Source of the DNA: DSXH01 sp037446915
GTDB taxonomy: Bacteria > Bacteroidota > Ignavibacteria > Ignavibacteriales > Melioribacteraceae
Direction of reading: 5' to 3'
Assembly (NCBI GenBank): GCA_037446915.1
Contig: JBBIHP010000109.1
Location: 1 to 8,951, forward strand
Length of the DNA stretch: 8,951 nucleotides
Numbering within the stretch: the first letter of the stretch is position 1; each line of letters opens with the position of its first letter. Below, piece after piece: positions 1 to 6,115 of the stretch. Made by a program: the position numbers and the translations under genes. A model generated the notes under the pieces. That model saw only the letters and a list, made by a program, of their open reading frames with translations. It was not told the origin of the DNA and searched no databases.

Positions 1-1979
1 ACTCTGCCGGTTTTGGGATTAATTAAATCCGGAAGTGCATCGGCGTAAGTAGATTTAAGTTTAGCAACCTGTCGGTACTCCATAATTGTATCAATGATTG
101 GATGAGAACCTTTTAAGGATTCGAGAGCACGCACATCGGTTGAATACCCGGTTTTAGTTTTTGTAGTTGGCGGTAATTTTAATTTATCGAATAGTATTTT
201 TTGAAGCTGCTGGGTTGAGTTAATATTGAATGTATCCCCGGCTTGCTTAAAAATTTCTTGTGAATAGTTATCCAACAGTATCTGTAAATCTTTGCTGAAT
301 GCATTAAGACTATTAACATCAATTTTAACACCTGTTCTTTCCATATCTTCAAGAACCCGGACAAGAGGGAATTCAATTTCAAAAGCGACTTTTTCCAATT
401 CATCTTTTTTCAAAATACCTTTTAACAATTCATATAATCGGAAAGTTATATCGGCATCTTCGCACGAGTAATCGGAAAGTCGTTCAAGCTCAACTTCAAA
501 TATTTTCTCAGGAGATTTTTTTGAACCGATAAGATCGAGCAGCGGAATCGGTTTATAACTAAGAAGTCGTTCTGATAGTTCATCCATTCCATGCTTCTGA
601 TCTGGATCAATTACGTAACTTGCAAGCATTGTATCGAAATAGAAATTACTTACTTCTATACCATACGATTTTAAAATTGCAATATCGTATTTACCATTCT
701 GACATATTTTTTTTGTTTTACTATCCTCAAAAATCGGTTTAAATATTCTTATGAATTCACTTACAGGAATTCTTCCGGATAGATCGGTGACGAACAAACC
801 GGATGATTCTCTATGCGGATTGACAGCAACAAAGTAAGCTTCTTTAGGATTTATAGAGAATGAGCAGCCGGCTAAATTTACATTAAAGATATCCAGCGAG
901 TCCGTCTCTGTATCGAAAACAAATTTATCAGATGTTTGTAATATGGATGCTAATCCCTCTGCTTCTTTTAATGTGTTTATCATTTGATATCTTACTTTGC
1001 TTTTCTCAAATACTTTAAGACTCTCATCTTTTACCGGTTCTTCAAATGATTCATCCTTCTCAAAAGTTTCTTTTTCTTCTGCTTCTTCTTCGATGTAAAG
1101 TTTTTTTATTTTACTTATGAAAGAACGGAATTCAAGCTCTACTAATAATTGAGTTAGTTTATTCAGATCGGGTTTTTCATAAACAGCTTTATCAAGATTG
1201 AACTCAAACGGTACTTCTGTATGAATAGTTGCAAGTTCTTTTGAAAGGAATGCATTTTCTTTGTTCTCTTTCAGTTTGTTGATAATTCCTTGTTTCTCAA
1301 TCTCATCAATATTCTTGTAAATATTCTCGAGAGATTTGAATCTTTGAATTAGAGGTATTGCAGTTTTAGTACCAATTCCCGCAACACCGGGAATATCATC
1401 GGAGCTATCACCAACAAGCGCAAGGTAATCAATCATTTGTTTTGGTTCAAATCCGAATTCTTCTCGTACTTTGTTCTCATCAATAATTACAATCTCGTCG
1501 GTAGACTTTCCCGGTTTAATAATTTTGATATTGGATGAGATAAGCTGGATATAATCTTTATCCGGTGTTATTGCATAACTGAGTAATCCTTTTTTCTCCG
1601 CAAGCTTTACAGCTGTACCTATAAGATCGTCTGCTTCAAAGCCGGGTAGAATATAAATTGGGATATTAAACGCTTCAATTACTTCTTTAATCCTTTGTAA
1701 CTGAGGAACCATATCTTCAGGCATCTCTTCCCTTGAAGATTTGTAATTTTCGTAACGATCGTGTCGGAATGTTTTTTCTTTTGAATCGAATGCTGCTGCA
1801 ATGTAATCCGGTTTTGTATCTTCAATAATTTTGAGAAGCTGACTAATAAATCCAAAAACTGCTGATGTTGGTTCACCTTTGGATGTTGTTAAGGGGCGGG
1901 ATATAAATGCGTAATATCCTTTGTATGCCAGCGCCATGGCGTCTATTATTACAAACTTTTTCTTCGATTTATCAGGCAT
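1..1979 (-). CDS. polA: DNA polymerase I, N-terminal 659 residues (3' end off the left edge)
   Basis: DNA polymerase I fills gaps and removes RNA primers in replication and repair. The frame is open from the ATG at 1979-1977 to the window edge. Residues about 1-290 are the 5' nuclease domain: D13 in FVIIDAMALAYKGYYAF, D65 in AAAFDSKEKTFRH, the E115-A-D117-D118 cluster in LPGFEADDL, D140 and D142 in TPDKDYIQL, and D191, D194 and D195 in the GDSSDDIPGVAGIG helix-hairpin-helix region. A very acidic linker (about 297-324) follows. The 3'-5' exonuclease domain keeps its metal ligands: D356 and E358 (FDTETD), N428 and D432 (NGKYD), Y504 and D508 (YSCED), so proofreading is predicted to be active, unlike in Taq polymerase. 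The polymerase domain begins near 560 (FNINSTQQLQ, TKTGYSTD, YRQVAKLKSTY); its catalytic palm lies outside the window. An in-frame ATG at residue 15 would delete D13, so I prefer the upstream ATG, which has the purine-rich AGAGAAGAAAA just before it. No frameshift is seen. Family assignment is very secure. Confidence 0.97.
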   Translation of the reverse strand, partial: MPDKSKKKFVIIDAMALAYKGYYAFISRPLTTSKGEPTSAVFGFISQLLKIIEDTKPDYIAAAFDSKEKTFRHDRYENYKSSREEMPEDMVPQLQRIKEVIEAFNIPIYILPGFEADDLIGTAVKLAEKKGLLSYAITPDKDYIQLISSNIKIIKPGKSTDEIVIIDENKVREEFGFEPKQMIDYLALVGDSSDDIPGVAGIGTKTAIPLIQRFKSLENIYKNIDEIEKQGIINKLKENKENAFLSKELATIHTEVPFEFNLDKAVYEKPDLNKLTQLLVELEFRSFISKIKKLYIEEEAEEKETFEKDESFEEPVKDESLKVFEKSKVRYQMINTLKEAEGLASILQTSDKFVFDTETDSLDIFNVNLAGCSFSINPKEAYFVAVNPHRESSGLFVTDLSGRIPVSEFIRIFKPIFEDSKTKKICQNGKYDIAILKSYGIEVSNFYFDTMLASYVIDPDQKHGMDELSERLLSYKPIPLLDLIGSKKSPEKIFEVELERLSDYSCEDADITFRLYELLKGILKKDELEKVAFEIEFPLVRVLEDMERTGVKIDVNSLNAFSKDLQILLDNYSQEIFKQAGDTFNINSTQQLQKILFDKLKLPPTTKTKTGYSTDVRALESLKGSHPIIDTIMEYRQVAKLKSTYADALPDLINPKTGR

Positions 1980-2054
1980 GTAATTTTCTTCTCTTATTTG
2001 ATTATATTTTATAACGAAAATAATTATTCATCATAACAATAACCAATAAACATT
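1980..2054. promoter_or_regulatory. Divergent intergenic region between polA and the secreted endonuclease gene
   Basis: This 75-bp, very AT-rich gap must contain the start signals of two divergent genes. On the minus strand, the complement of 2001-2006 reads TATAAT, a good -10 match for polA, but no convincing -35 lies 16-18 bp upstream of it. A purine-rich stretch on the same strand (complement of about 1985-1996) could act as a weak Shine-Dalgarno for polA. On the plus strand no clear -35/-10 pair and no Shine-Dalgarno precede the ATG at 2055; the 20 bases before it are mostly A, T and C. Promoter positions are therefore only suggested by location. Confidence 0.4.
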
Positions 2055-3104
2055 ATGCTAAAATCGAATATTTCAATCAGATCAAGTTTTATCCTTGTAT
2101 TATTATTTGTAACAATAACAACCGGCCAGATTAAAGAATATGATAATTCATTCTATGTTGCATCCTGGAACGTGGAAAACCTGTTCGATACTTTTAATGA
2201 TCCAAACACTAATGATGAAGACTTTCTTCCCGAAAGCAATAATCAATGGACTGAAGACCGTTATGAGCAAAAATTGACCAACCTTGCCAAAGTAATTAAT
2301 TACATGAATAATGGATGCGGTCCAGATGTTTTAGGTCTTGTTGAAGTCGAGAATATCAATGTTCTTAAATGGCTTGTTTATAAATTTAAGGATAGGGATT
2401 ACATAATAGCACACAGAGATTCACCTGACCAAAGAGGAATTGATGCCGCTTTGATATACGATAGAAAAGTATTTGGAATTGTTGATATCGATACACTTAA
2501 GGTAAATATTCCAACCGGAACACCAACCCGTTATATACTTCATGTTACGCTTAAATTATTAGCCGACAATTCTTTAATTCATTTCTTTGTTAATCACTGG
2601 CCGTCGAGAAGAGGGGGAGAGGTTAAGTCCGAACCTAATAGGGTTGCTGCAGCAAGAATATTAAAAAAGGAAGTTGATAAAATTTTTGCGAGGGATAAAT
2701 ACAGTAATGTAATAATGATGGGTGATTTTAATGACGAGCCAAATAATAAGTCAATTATGCAGGTGTTAAAAGCCAATGACTTCGATTGCGAAAACAGAAA
2801 GTTCGAAGGTGAATTGCTAAATCTCTCTTACTCAAATCAAAAGAAGGGTGAAGGATCTTACTTATTCGGTTCCAATTGGAATATGATTGACCAGATGATA
2901 ATTTCACCTTCACTAAATGATGGACAGAATCTTGAATACATATGTAATTCATTCACTATTATTAAACCTGAATTTATGATTGCAAAAGAAGGGGACAGGA
3001 AGAACGGTCCATTAGCAACTTATTCCGGTATTCGTTATCAGGGAGGTTACAGCGACCATTTTCCCATTGGTGCTTCTTTTATTTTAGTTGGCGATAAAAA
3101 GTGA
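2055..3104 (+). CDS. Secreted endonuclease/exonuclease/phosphatase (DNase I-like fold) family protein
   Basis: The 349-residue protein has the metal-dependent phosphodiesterase fold shared by DNase I, exonuclease III and sphingomyelinases. Visible catalytic motifs are N39 in ASWNVENLFD, E97 in LGLVEVEN (metal ligand), N180-H181 in NHWPSRRGG, D224 and N226 in MMGDFNDEP, and D334-H335 in the C-terminal YSDHFP. The motif WNMIDQMIIS is also typical of this group. Residues about 9-24 are hydrophobic after a short Lys/Arg-containing stretch, and there is no cysteine lipobox, so a type I signal peptide cut near residue 24 is likely and the enzyme should act in the periplasm or outside the cell. No C-terminal sorting domain is present. 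The substrate cannot be told from the sequence: nucleic acid is plausible, and a phospholipid or other phosphodiester is possible. The ATG lacks a visible Shine-Dalgarno. The next gene starts one base after its stop, suggesting cotranscription. Confidence 0.9.
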   Translation: MLKSNISIRSSFILVLLFVTITTGQIKEYDNSFYVASWNVENLFDTFNDPNTNDEDFLPESNNQWTEDRYEQKLTNLAKVINYMNNGCGPDVLGLVEVENINVLKWLVYKFKDRDYIIAHRDSPDQRGIDAALIYDRKVFGIVDIDTLKVNIPTGTPTRYILHVTLKLLADNSLIHFFVNHWPSRRGGEVKSEPNRVAAARILKKEVDKIFARDKYSNVIMMGDFNDEPNNKSIMQVLKANDFDCENRKFEGELLNLSYSNQKKGEGSYLFGSNWNMIDQMIISPSLNDGQNLEYICNSFTIIKPEFMIAKEGDRKNGPLATYSGIRYQGGYSDHFPIGASFILVGDKK

Positions 3105-3105
3105 A

Positions 3106-3780
3106 ATGAAAAAAATATTTATGCTCTTTGGCGCAACAGGTAACTTAGGGAGTTTTGCCGCTAAGTACTTTTTGGAAAAAGAAAATTATGATCATTACTA
3201 TTTTGTAAGCCGCAAAAAAGTTGATTATGAACACGGCGATTTAATTCTTATCGATGATGTTACAAAAGAAATAAATGTCGAAAATACTTTCAGTAAAATT
3301 TATCGAAGCGAAAGTAATTTTTATTATCTTCTGAATACTGTTGGCGGTTACTGGGGCGGAAGTGAAATAGCAGATACTTCATTATCGGACTGGCAAAGAA
3401 TAATTGATATTAACCTTACGTCCACCTTTCTAATTGCTAAATATTTTATCCAATTATGCAAAACGGGAATAGGCGGTTCGTTATGTATGATTAGTGCATT
3501 ATCCGGAGTTTATCCTGAAATTAATAAAGGTGCATACAGCATTTCAAAGAACGGAATTATTTATTTAACAAAATTATTAGCATTAGAAAATCATGGTAAG
3601 AACATATCGGTTAATGCAATCGCTCCTTACATAATCGATTCGCAAGAAAACAGGGAATGGGTAAAAGATAAAACTATGCTGATTCCAAAAGAAAATATTT
3701 GTAAATTGGCACAGGAGATTTTTAATGACCCCGGAATAAAATCGGGTAATATATTTGAGTTAAGATTTTCCAATAAATAA
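3106..3780 (+). CDS. Short-chain dehydrogenase/reductase, dihydropteridine-reductase-like
   Basis: This 224-residue Rossmann-fold oxidoreductase has the nucleotide-binding motif GATGNLGS (residues 9-16), an NNAG-like segment NTVGGYWGG (77-85), DINLTSTF (101-108), and the active-site YxxxK as Y144-S-I-S-K148. The GxxGxLGS and GGYWGG signatures resemble quinonoid dihydropteridine reductases more than FabG-type enzymes. Aligned by hand on the YxxxK and the upstream Gly134, the position of the usual catalytic serine is A131, with serines at 130 and 133 beside it. After the second beta strand there is S35-R36-K37 and no acidic residue, which hints at NADP(H) preference (inference). I chose the ATG at 3106: it leaves a normal N-terminus (MKKIFMLFGATG) and follows the upstream stop by one base. 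An in-frame TTG at 3088 would add six residues and overlap that gene. The physiological substrate is unknown. Confidence 0.88.
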   Translation: MKKIFMLFGATGNLGSFAAKYFLEKENYDHYYFVSRKKVDYEHGDLILIDDVTKEINVENTFSKIYRSESNFYYLLNTVGGYWGGSEIADTSLSDWQRIIDINLTSTFLIAKYFIQLCKTGIGGSLCMISALSGVYPEINKGAYSISKNGIIYLTKLLALENHGKNISVNAIAPYIIDSQENREWVKDKTMLIPKENICKLAQEIFNDPGIKSGNIFELRFSNK

Positions 3781-3919
3781 GCGTTAATTAATAACAAGAG
3801 TAAAAAATTATTTATTGACTTTTTTTCCTCATTTAATTAATGTTACCCACATCTTTTTTAGAGAATTCGAAAGTTTTGACATATTTTTTAATTAATAACA
3901 ATATCGGAGGCTTTTCTTT
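3781..3919 (+). promoter_or_regulatory. Intergenic region with likely promoter of the exbB-exbD-exbD operon
   Basis: This 139-bp gap separates the reductase gene from exbB. A -35-like TTGACT lies at 3815-3820, with a poor -10-like TAATGT at 3838-3843 (17-bp spacing). A perfect TTGACA at 3876-3881 has no usable -10 before the ribosome-binding site. A 14-bp direct repeat (TTAATTAATAACAA) occurs at 3784-3797 and 3888-3901, and its 9-bp core recurs at 3833-3841. A possible weak AT-rich hairpin pairs 3771-3780 with 3808-3817 and is followed by seven T at 3820-3826. It could end reductase transcription, but it has only one GC pair and a long loop. Function is inferred from position. Confidence 0.4.
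3906..3910 (+). promoter_or_regulatory. Strong Shine-Dalgarno of the exbB-like gene
   Basis: GGAGG stands nine bases before the ATG at 3920 and fixes that start. It is the best ribosome-binding site in the window. Several other genes here have weak or no Shine-Dalgarno, so this one suggests high expression of the motor protein, which must be present in several copies per complex. Confidence 0.8.
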
Positions 3920-4606
3920 ATGCAAATAGCAGAGATTACCGGAATACTATCATTAGTTTTAGCCCAGGTTCAAGAACAAAGCACTATTGGCTACTTACAA
4001 CAGAAATTTATTGAAGGCGGCGGATTTATGTGGCCCATTTTATTTTGCTTGGTTGTAGGACTTGGTTTTGCAATCGAAAGATTTATTACTTTAACTCGTG
4101 CCACAATGAACACAAAGAAATTTGTAGTTCAGGTAAAAGACGCATTAACAAAAGGCGGAGTTCAGGAAGCAATTAAATTATGCGAAAATACCAGAGGTTC
4201 CGCTGCATCTGTTTTCCATGCCGGTTTATTAAGAGCAGACGAAGGTTTAGAAGCTGCTGAAAAAGCTATCATGGCCTATGGTGCAATTGAAATGGGATTC
4301 CTTGAAAGAGGATTAATCTGGATTTCATTGTTTATCAGCTTGGCTCCTATGCTCGGTTTTACCGGAACAGTTCAGGGTATGATCCAGGCTTTCGATGCTA
4401 TTAAAGAAGCTGCTCAAATTTCTCCTTCAATTGTTGCCGGTGGTATTTCGGTAGCATTGCTAACTACTTTATTCGGTCTTATTGTTGCTATGATTCTTCA
4501 AGCTTTCTACAACTACTTTGTTTCCAGAATTGACAGAATCGTTGCAGACATGGAAGAAAGTTCTATCGAATTAATCGATGCTCTTTACGAAATGAAGAAG
4601 AAATAA
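3920..4606 (+). CDS. exbB: MotA/TolQ/ExbB proton channel family protein
   Basis: The 228-residue protein is the channel/scaffold subunit of an ExbB-ExbD (TolQ-TolR) motor in the inner membrane. It converts ion flow into movement that energises an envelope process. Membrane segments are visible at about 37-55, 131-155 and 172-200, the usual three of the family. The signature is APMLGFTGTVQGMIQAF (142-158), with T148 and T150 in the second segment and T182/T183 in the third, where polar residues face the ion path. A cytoplasmic helical domain lies between segments one and two. The first 16 residues are also rather hydrophobic (ITGILSLVLAQ) and may be a short extra N-terminal helix. It is followed 14 bases later by the first ExbD gene. 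ExbB versus TolQ cannot be separated from the sequence alone; the pairing with two ExbD genes is why I use the ExbB name. Confidence 0.92.
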   Translation: MQIAEITGILSLVLAQVQEQSTIGYLQQKFIEGGGFMWPILFCLVVGLGFAIERFITLTRATMNTKKFVVQVKDALTKGGVQEAIKLCENTRGSAASVFHAGLLRADEGLEAAEKAIMAYGAIEMGFLERGLIWISLFISLAPMLGFTGTVQGMIQAFDAIKEAAQISPSIVAGGISVALLTTLFGLIVAMILQAFYNYFVSRIDRIVADMEESSIELIDALYEMKKK

Positions 4607-4620
4607 TTTAGAGATTAAAA

Positions 4621-5166
4621 ATGATCACACTGAAAAAGAAGAAATTGCCGGATGCTGAAATACCTACAAGCTCGATGGCTGATATTTCATTCTTGCTTCT
4701 TTTATTCTTTTTGGTTTCTACTGTTATTGATGTGGATACAGGTATTGGACTTACACTACCTGAATTTACACCTCCGGAACAACAGGAATTGGTTCCGATT
4801 TCGAAAGATAGATTAGCAGCAGTCCTTATCAATGAAAACGGTGATGTTCTACTCAATAACGAGATTATTGCTATTCCTCAGATTTCCAAAACTCTTAAAC
4901 CAAGAATCGAAAGCAAGATTGATCAACCAGCCAACAAGAAGCTTGTTGTATCGGTTAAAACGGATCGTAAAACAGATTACAACCTGTATATTCAGGCGCT
5001 CGATCAAATCAAGGATGCTTATTTCCAAGTTAGATCAGAATATGCCATAAATAGACTTGGTAAAAGATTTATCGATATTGATGAAAGAAGTGAAGAAATG
5101 AAAGAAATTAGAGATAAGATACCTATAACAATTAGTATAGCTGAACCAGAAGCTATAAAAAAATAA
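4621..5166 (+). CDS. exbD: ExbD/TolR family biopolymer transport protein, long form
   Basis: This 181-residue protein is the plug/transmitter subunit of the motor. It has a short basic cytoplasmic N-terminus (residues 1-18, with KKKK at 5-8), one membrane helix at about 22-37, and a periplasmic domain. D21 in SMADISFLLLLFFLVST sits at the site of the essential protonatable aspartate (D25 of E. coli ExbD, D23 of TolR). The periplasmic part includes NGDVLLNNE and KLVVSVKTDRKTDYNLYIQALDQI, the usual ExbD core. It is about 40 residues longer than the second ExbD because of a C-terminal tail (about 138-181: YAINRLGKRF ... KIPITISIAEPEA). I recall similar tails in Bacteroidota ExbD proteins. Spacing to exbB is 14 bases and to the next exbD 16 bases, so it is the middle gene of an operon. 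The Shine-Dalgarno (AGAG at about 4610-4613) is moderate. Confidence 0.9.
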   Translation: MITLKKKKLPDAEIPTSSMADISFLLLLFFLVSTVIDVDTGIGLTLPEFTPPEQQELVPISKDRLAAVLINENGDVLLNNEIIAIPQISKTLKPRIESKIDQPANKKLVVSVKTDRKTDYNLYIQALDQIKDAYFQVRSEYAINRLGKRFIDIDERSEEMKEIRDKIPITISIAEPEAIKK

Positions 5167-5182
5167 TTTAGAGGATTTTAGA

Positions 5183-5596
5183 ATGAAATTTGAAAAAAAG
5201 AGAGCCAGTACAAAACAGAATATTCCTACTGCTTCTTTACCTGACATCGTATTCATGCTGTTATTATTCTTTATGGTTACAACTACATTAAGAGAAGTTG
5301 ATGTTCTCGTTAGTTTCAGACTTCCGGAAGCAAAAGCTATTGAAAAAATTGAGAACAAAAGATTGGTTTCTTATGTCTGGGTTGGTCAGGATGGAAGAAT
5401 TCAGGTTAACGATAGTTTAACCCAATTAAATGAAATTCAGAAAATTATGTATGCTAAAAGAGTGGCTCTTCCAAATGTAATTATTTCCCTTCGTATCGAT
5501 AAAAGTTCTCAGATGGGAGTTGTTACTGATATTCAGCAAGAATTAAGAAAAGCTTCTTGCCTTAGAATTAATTATTCCACTCTTCTTAAAATATAA
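5183..5596 (+). CDS. exbD: ExbD/TolR family biopolymer transport protein, short form
   Basis: The 137-residue second ExbD has the same plan as the first: a basic N-terminus, then IPTASLPDIVFMLLLFFMVTT with D21 at the key proton-carrying position, one membrane helix (about 22-37), and a periplasmic domain (VSYVWVGQDGRIQVND; PNVIISLRIDKSSQMGVVTDIQQELRKA). It ends with LRINYST plus four residues, a normal family end. The two ExbDs share the IPT-S/A-S-x-x-DI pattern, with the aspartate at the same residue number, but have diverged in the periplasmic domain. They may form a heterodimer inside one ExbB pentamer, or homodimers in separate complexes (inference). AGAGGA at 5170-5175 is seven bases before the ATG. 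This is the last gene of the operon; a terminator begins 20 bases after its stop. No TonB gene follows. Confidence 0.9.
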   Translation: MKFEKKRASTKQNIPTASLPDIVFMLLLFFMVTTTLREVDVLVSFRLPEAKAIEKIENKRLVSYVWVGQDGRIQVNDSLTQLNEIQKIMYAKRVALPNVIISLRIDKSSQMGVVTDIQQELRKASCLRINYSTLLKI

Positions 5597-5616
5597 AAGT
5601 ACTTTTTTATGAATTG

Positions 5617-5653
5617 AAGGTAGGTTATTGAATAATAGCCTACCTTTTTTTTT
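5617..5653 (+). terminator. Intrinsic terminator after the exbB-exbD-exbD operon
   Basis: The arms 5617-5629 and 5634-5646 form a 13-bp stem (AAGGTAGGTTATT with TAATAGCCTACCTT, one G-T wobble) around a four-base GAAT loop. It contains four GC pairs and is followed by an uninterrupted T tract through 5653. This is a textbook rho-independent terminator for the plus strand. The T tract ends directly at the GAGGA ribosome-binding site of the next gene, which is unusual (see findings). Confidence 0.88.
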
Positions 5654-5662
5654 GAGGATTAT

Positions 5663-6115
5663 ATGAGTCTTAAAGAGAAAATTAATGATGAACTTAAGTC
5701 CGCTATGAAGTCAGGCGATAAACTAAGACTGGAAACTATCCGCTCTATTCGTACTCTAATACTTGAATTTGAAAAAAGCGGAAGCTCTAAAGAACTTACC
5801 CCGGATGATGAAATTAAAATGCTTACTTCTGCTGCAAAGAAAAGAAAAGAATCAATTGAACAGTTTCAGAATGCTAATAGAATTGAATTAGCTGAAAAAG
5901 AAATGCAAGAATTAAAAATTATCGAAGAATTTCTACCCAAGCAGCTATCATATGATGAAATATTTGCAGAAGTGAAAAAAATGGCCGATGAAATTAACGC
6001 TAAAATAAAAGAGGATTTTCCAAAGCTTATGCCCTTAGCAGCAAAAAACCTTAAAGGTAAAGCCGATGGAAAAATTATTAAAGAAATTGTAGAAAAAATA
6101 TTGAGCGGTAATTGA
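5663..6115 (+). CDS. yqeY: GatB/YqeY domain-containing protein
   Basis: The 150-residue soluble protein has the usual length of the YqeY family, whose fold matches the C-terminal tRNA-interacting region of GatB, a subunit of the tRNA-dependent amidotransferase. A tRNA-related role is assumed from that similarity; the actual function is not settled. Visible family motifs are MKSGDKLRLETIRSIRTLI (15-33), KKRKESIEQFQNANRIELA (59-77), EEFLPKQLS (88-96) and KGKADGK (131-137) in the small C-terminal helical domain. The glycine-rich loop before the last motif is replaced by DFPKLMPLAAKNL, a modest variation. GAGGA at 5654-5658 supports the ATG at 5663. Its stop overlaps the TTG start of the next gene. 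It is the first gene of the yqeY-cvpA-mutS2 run but has no obvious promoter of its own between the terminator and the start. Confidence 0.92.
   Translation: MSLKEKINDELKSAMKSGDKLRLETIRSIRTLILEFEKSGSSKELTPDDEIKMLTSAAKKRKESIEQFQNANRIELAEKEMQELKIIEEFLPKQLSYDEIFAEVKKMADEINAKIKEDFPKLMPLAAKNLKGKADGKIIKEIVEKILSGN

Noticed and set aside
3088..3105. TTG at 3088 as the reductase start
   Set aside because: It adds six residues not needed by the fold and overlaps the endonuclease gene; the ATG at 3106 gives a typical N-terminus just before the Rossmann motif.
3876..3904. TTGACA at 3876-3881 as the -35 of the main exbB promoter
   Set aside because: A -10 at proper spacing would fall at about 3897-3904 and transcription would start at or after the GGAGG site, leaving no Shine-Dalgarno in the mRNA.
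4608..4856. Minus-strand open frame opposite the first exbD
   Set aside because: It lies wholly over a well-supported ExbD gene, has low-complexity Ser/Lys/Phe-rich content and no recognisable motif.
4832..5050. Plus-strand open frame inside the first exbD in another frame
   Set aside because: It overlaps the ExbD periplasmic domain out of frame and its translation looks like frame-shifted sequence without a family pattern.
5035..5358. Minus-strand open frame of 107 codons across the exbD1-exbD2 junction
   Set aside because: It covers two real genes and their ribosome-binding site on the opposite strand; the hydrophobic look comes from the complement of AT-rich codons.
5540..5596. Possible frameshift or truncation at the end of the second exbD
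   Set aside because: The protein ends soon after LRINYST, a usual end for short ExbD proteins, and the terminator follows at once, so there is no sign of lost sequence.
5595..5606. Perfect 12-bp palindrome AAAAGTACTTTT overlapping the exbD2 stop, followed by T
   Set aside because: It has no loop and only two GC pairs, so it is unlikely to be a terminator; the strong hairpin 11 bases later explains termination. A protein-binding role cannot be excluded but has no support.
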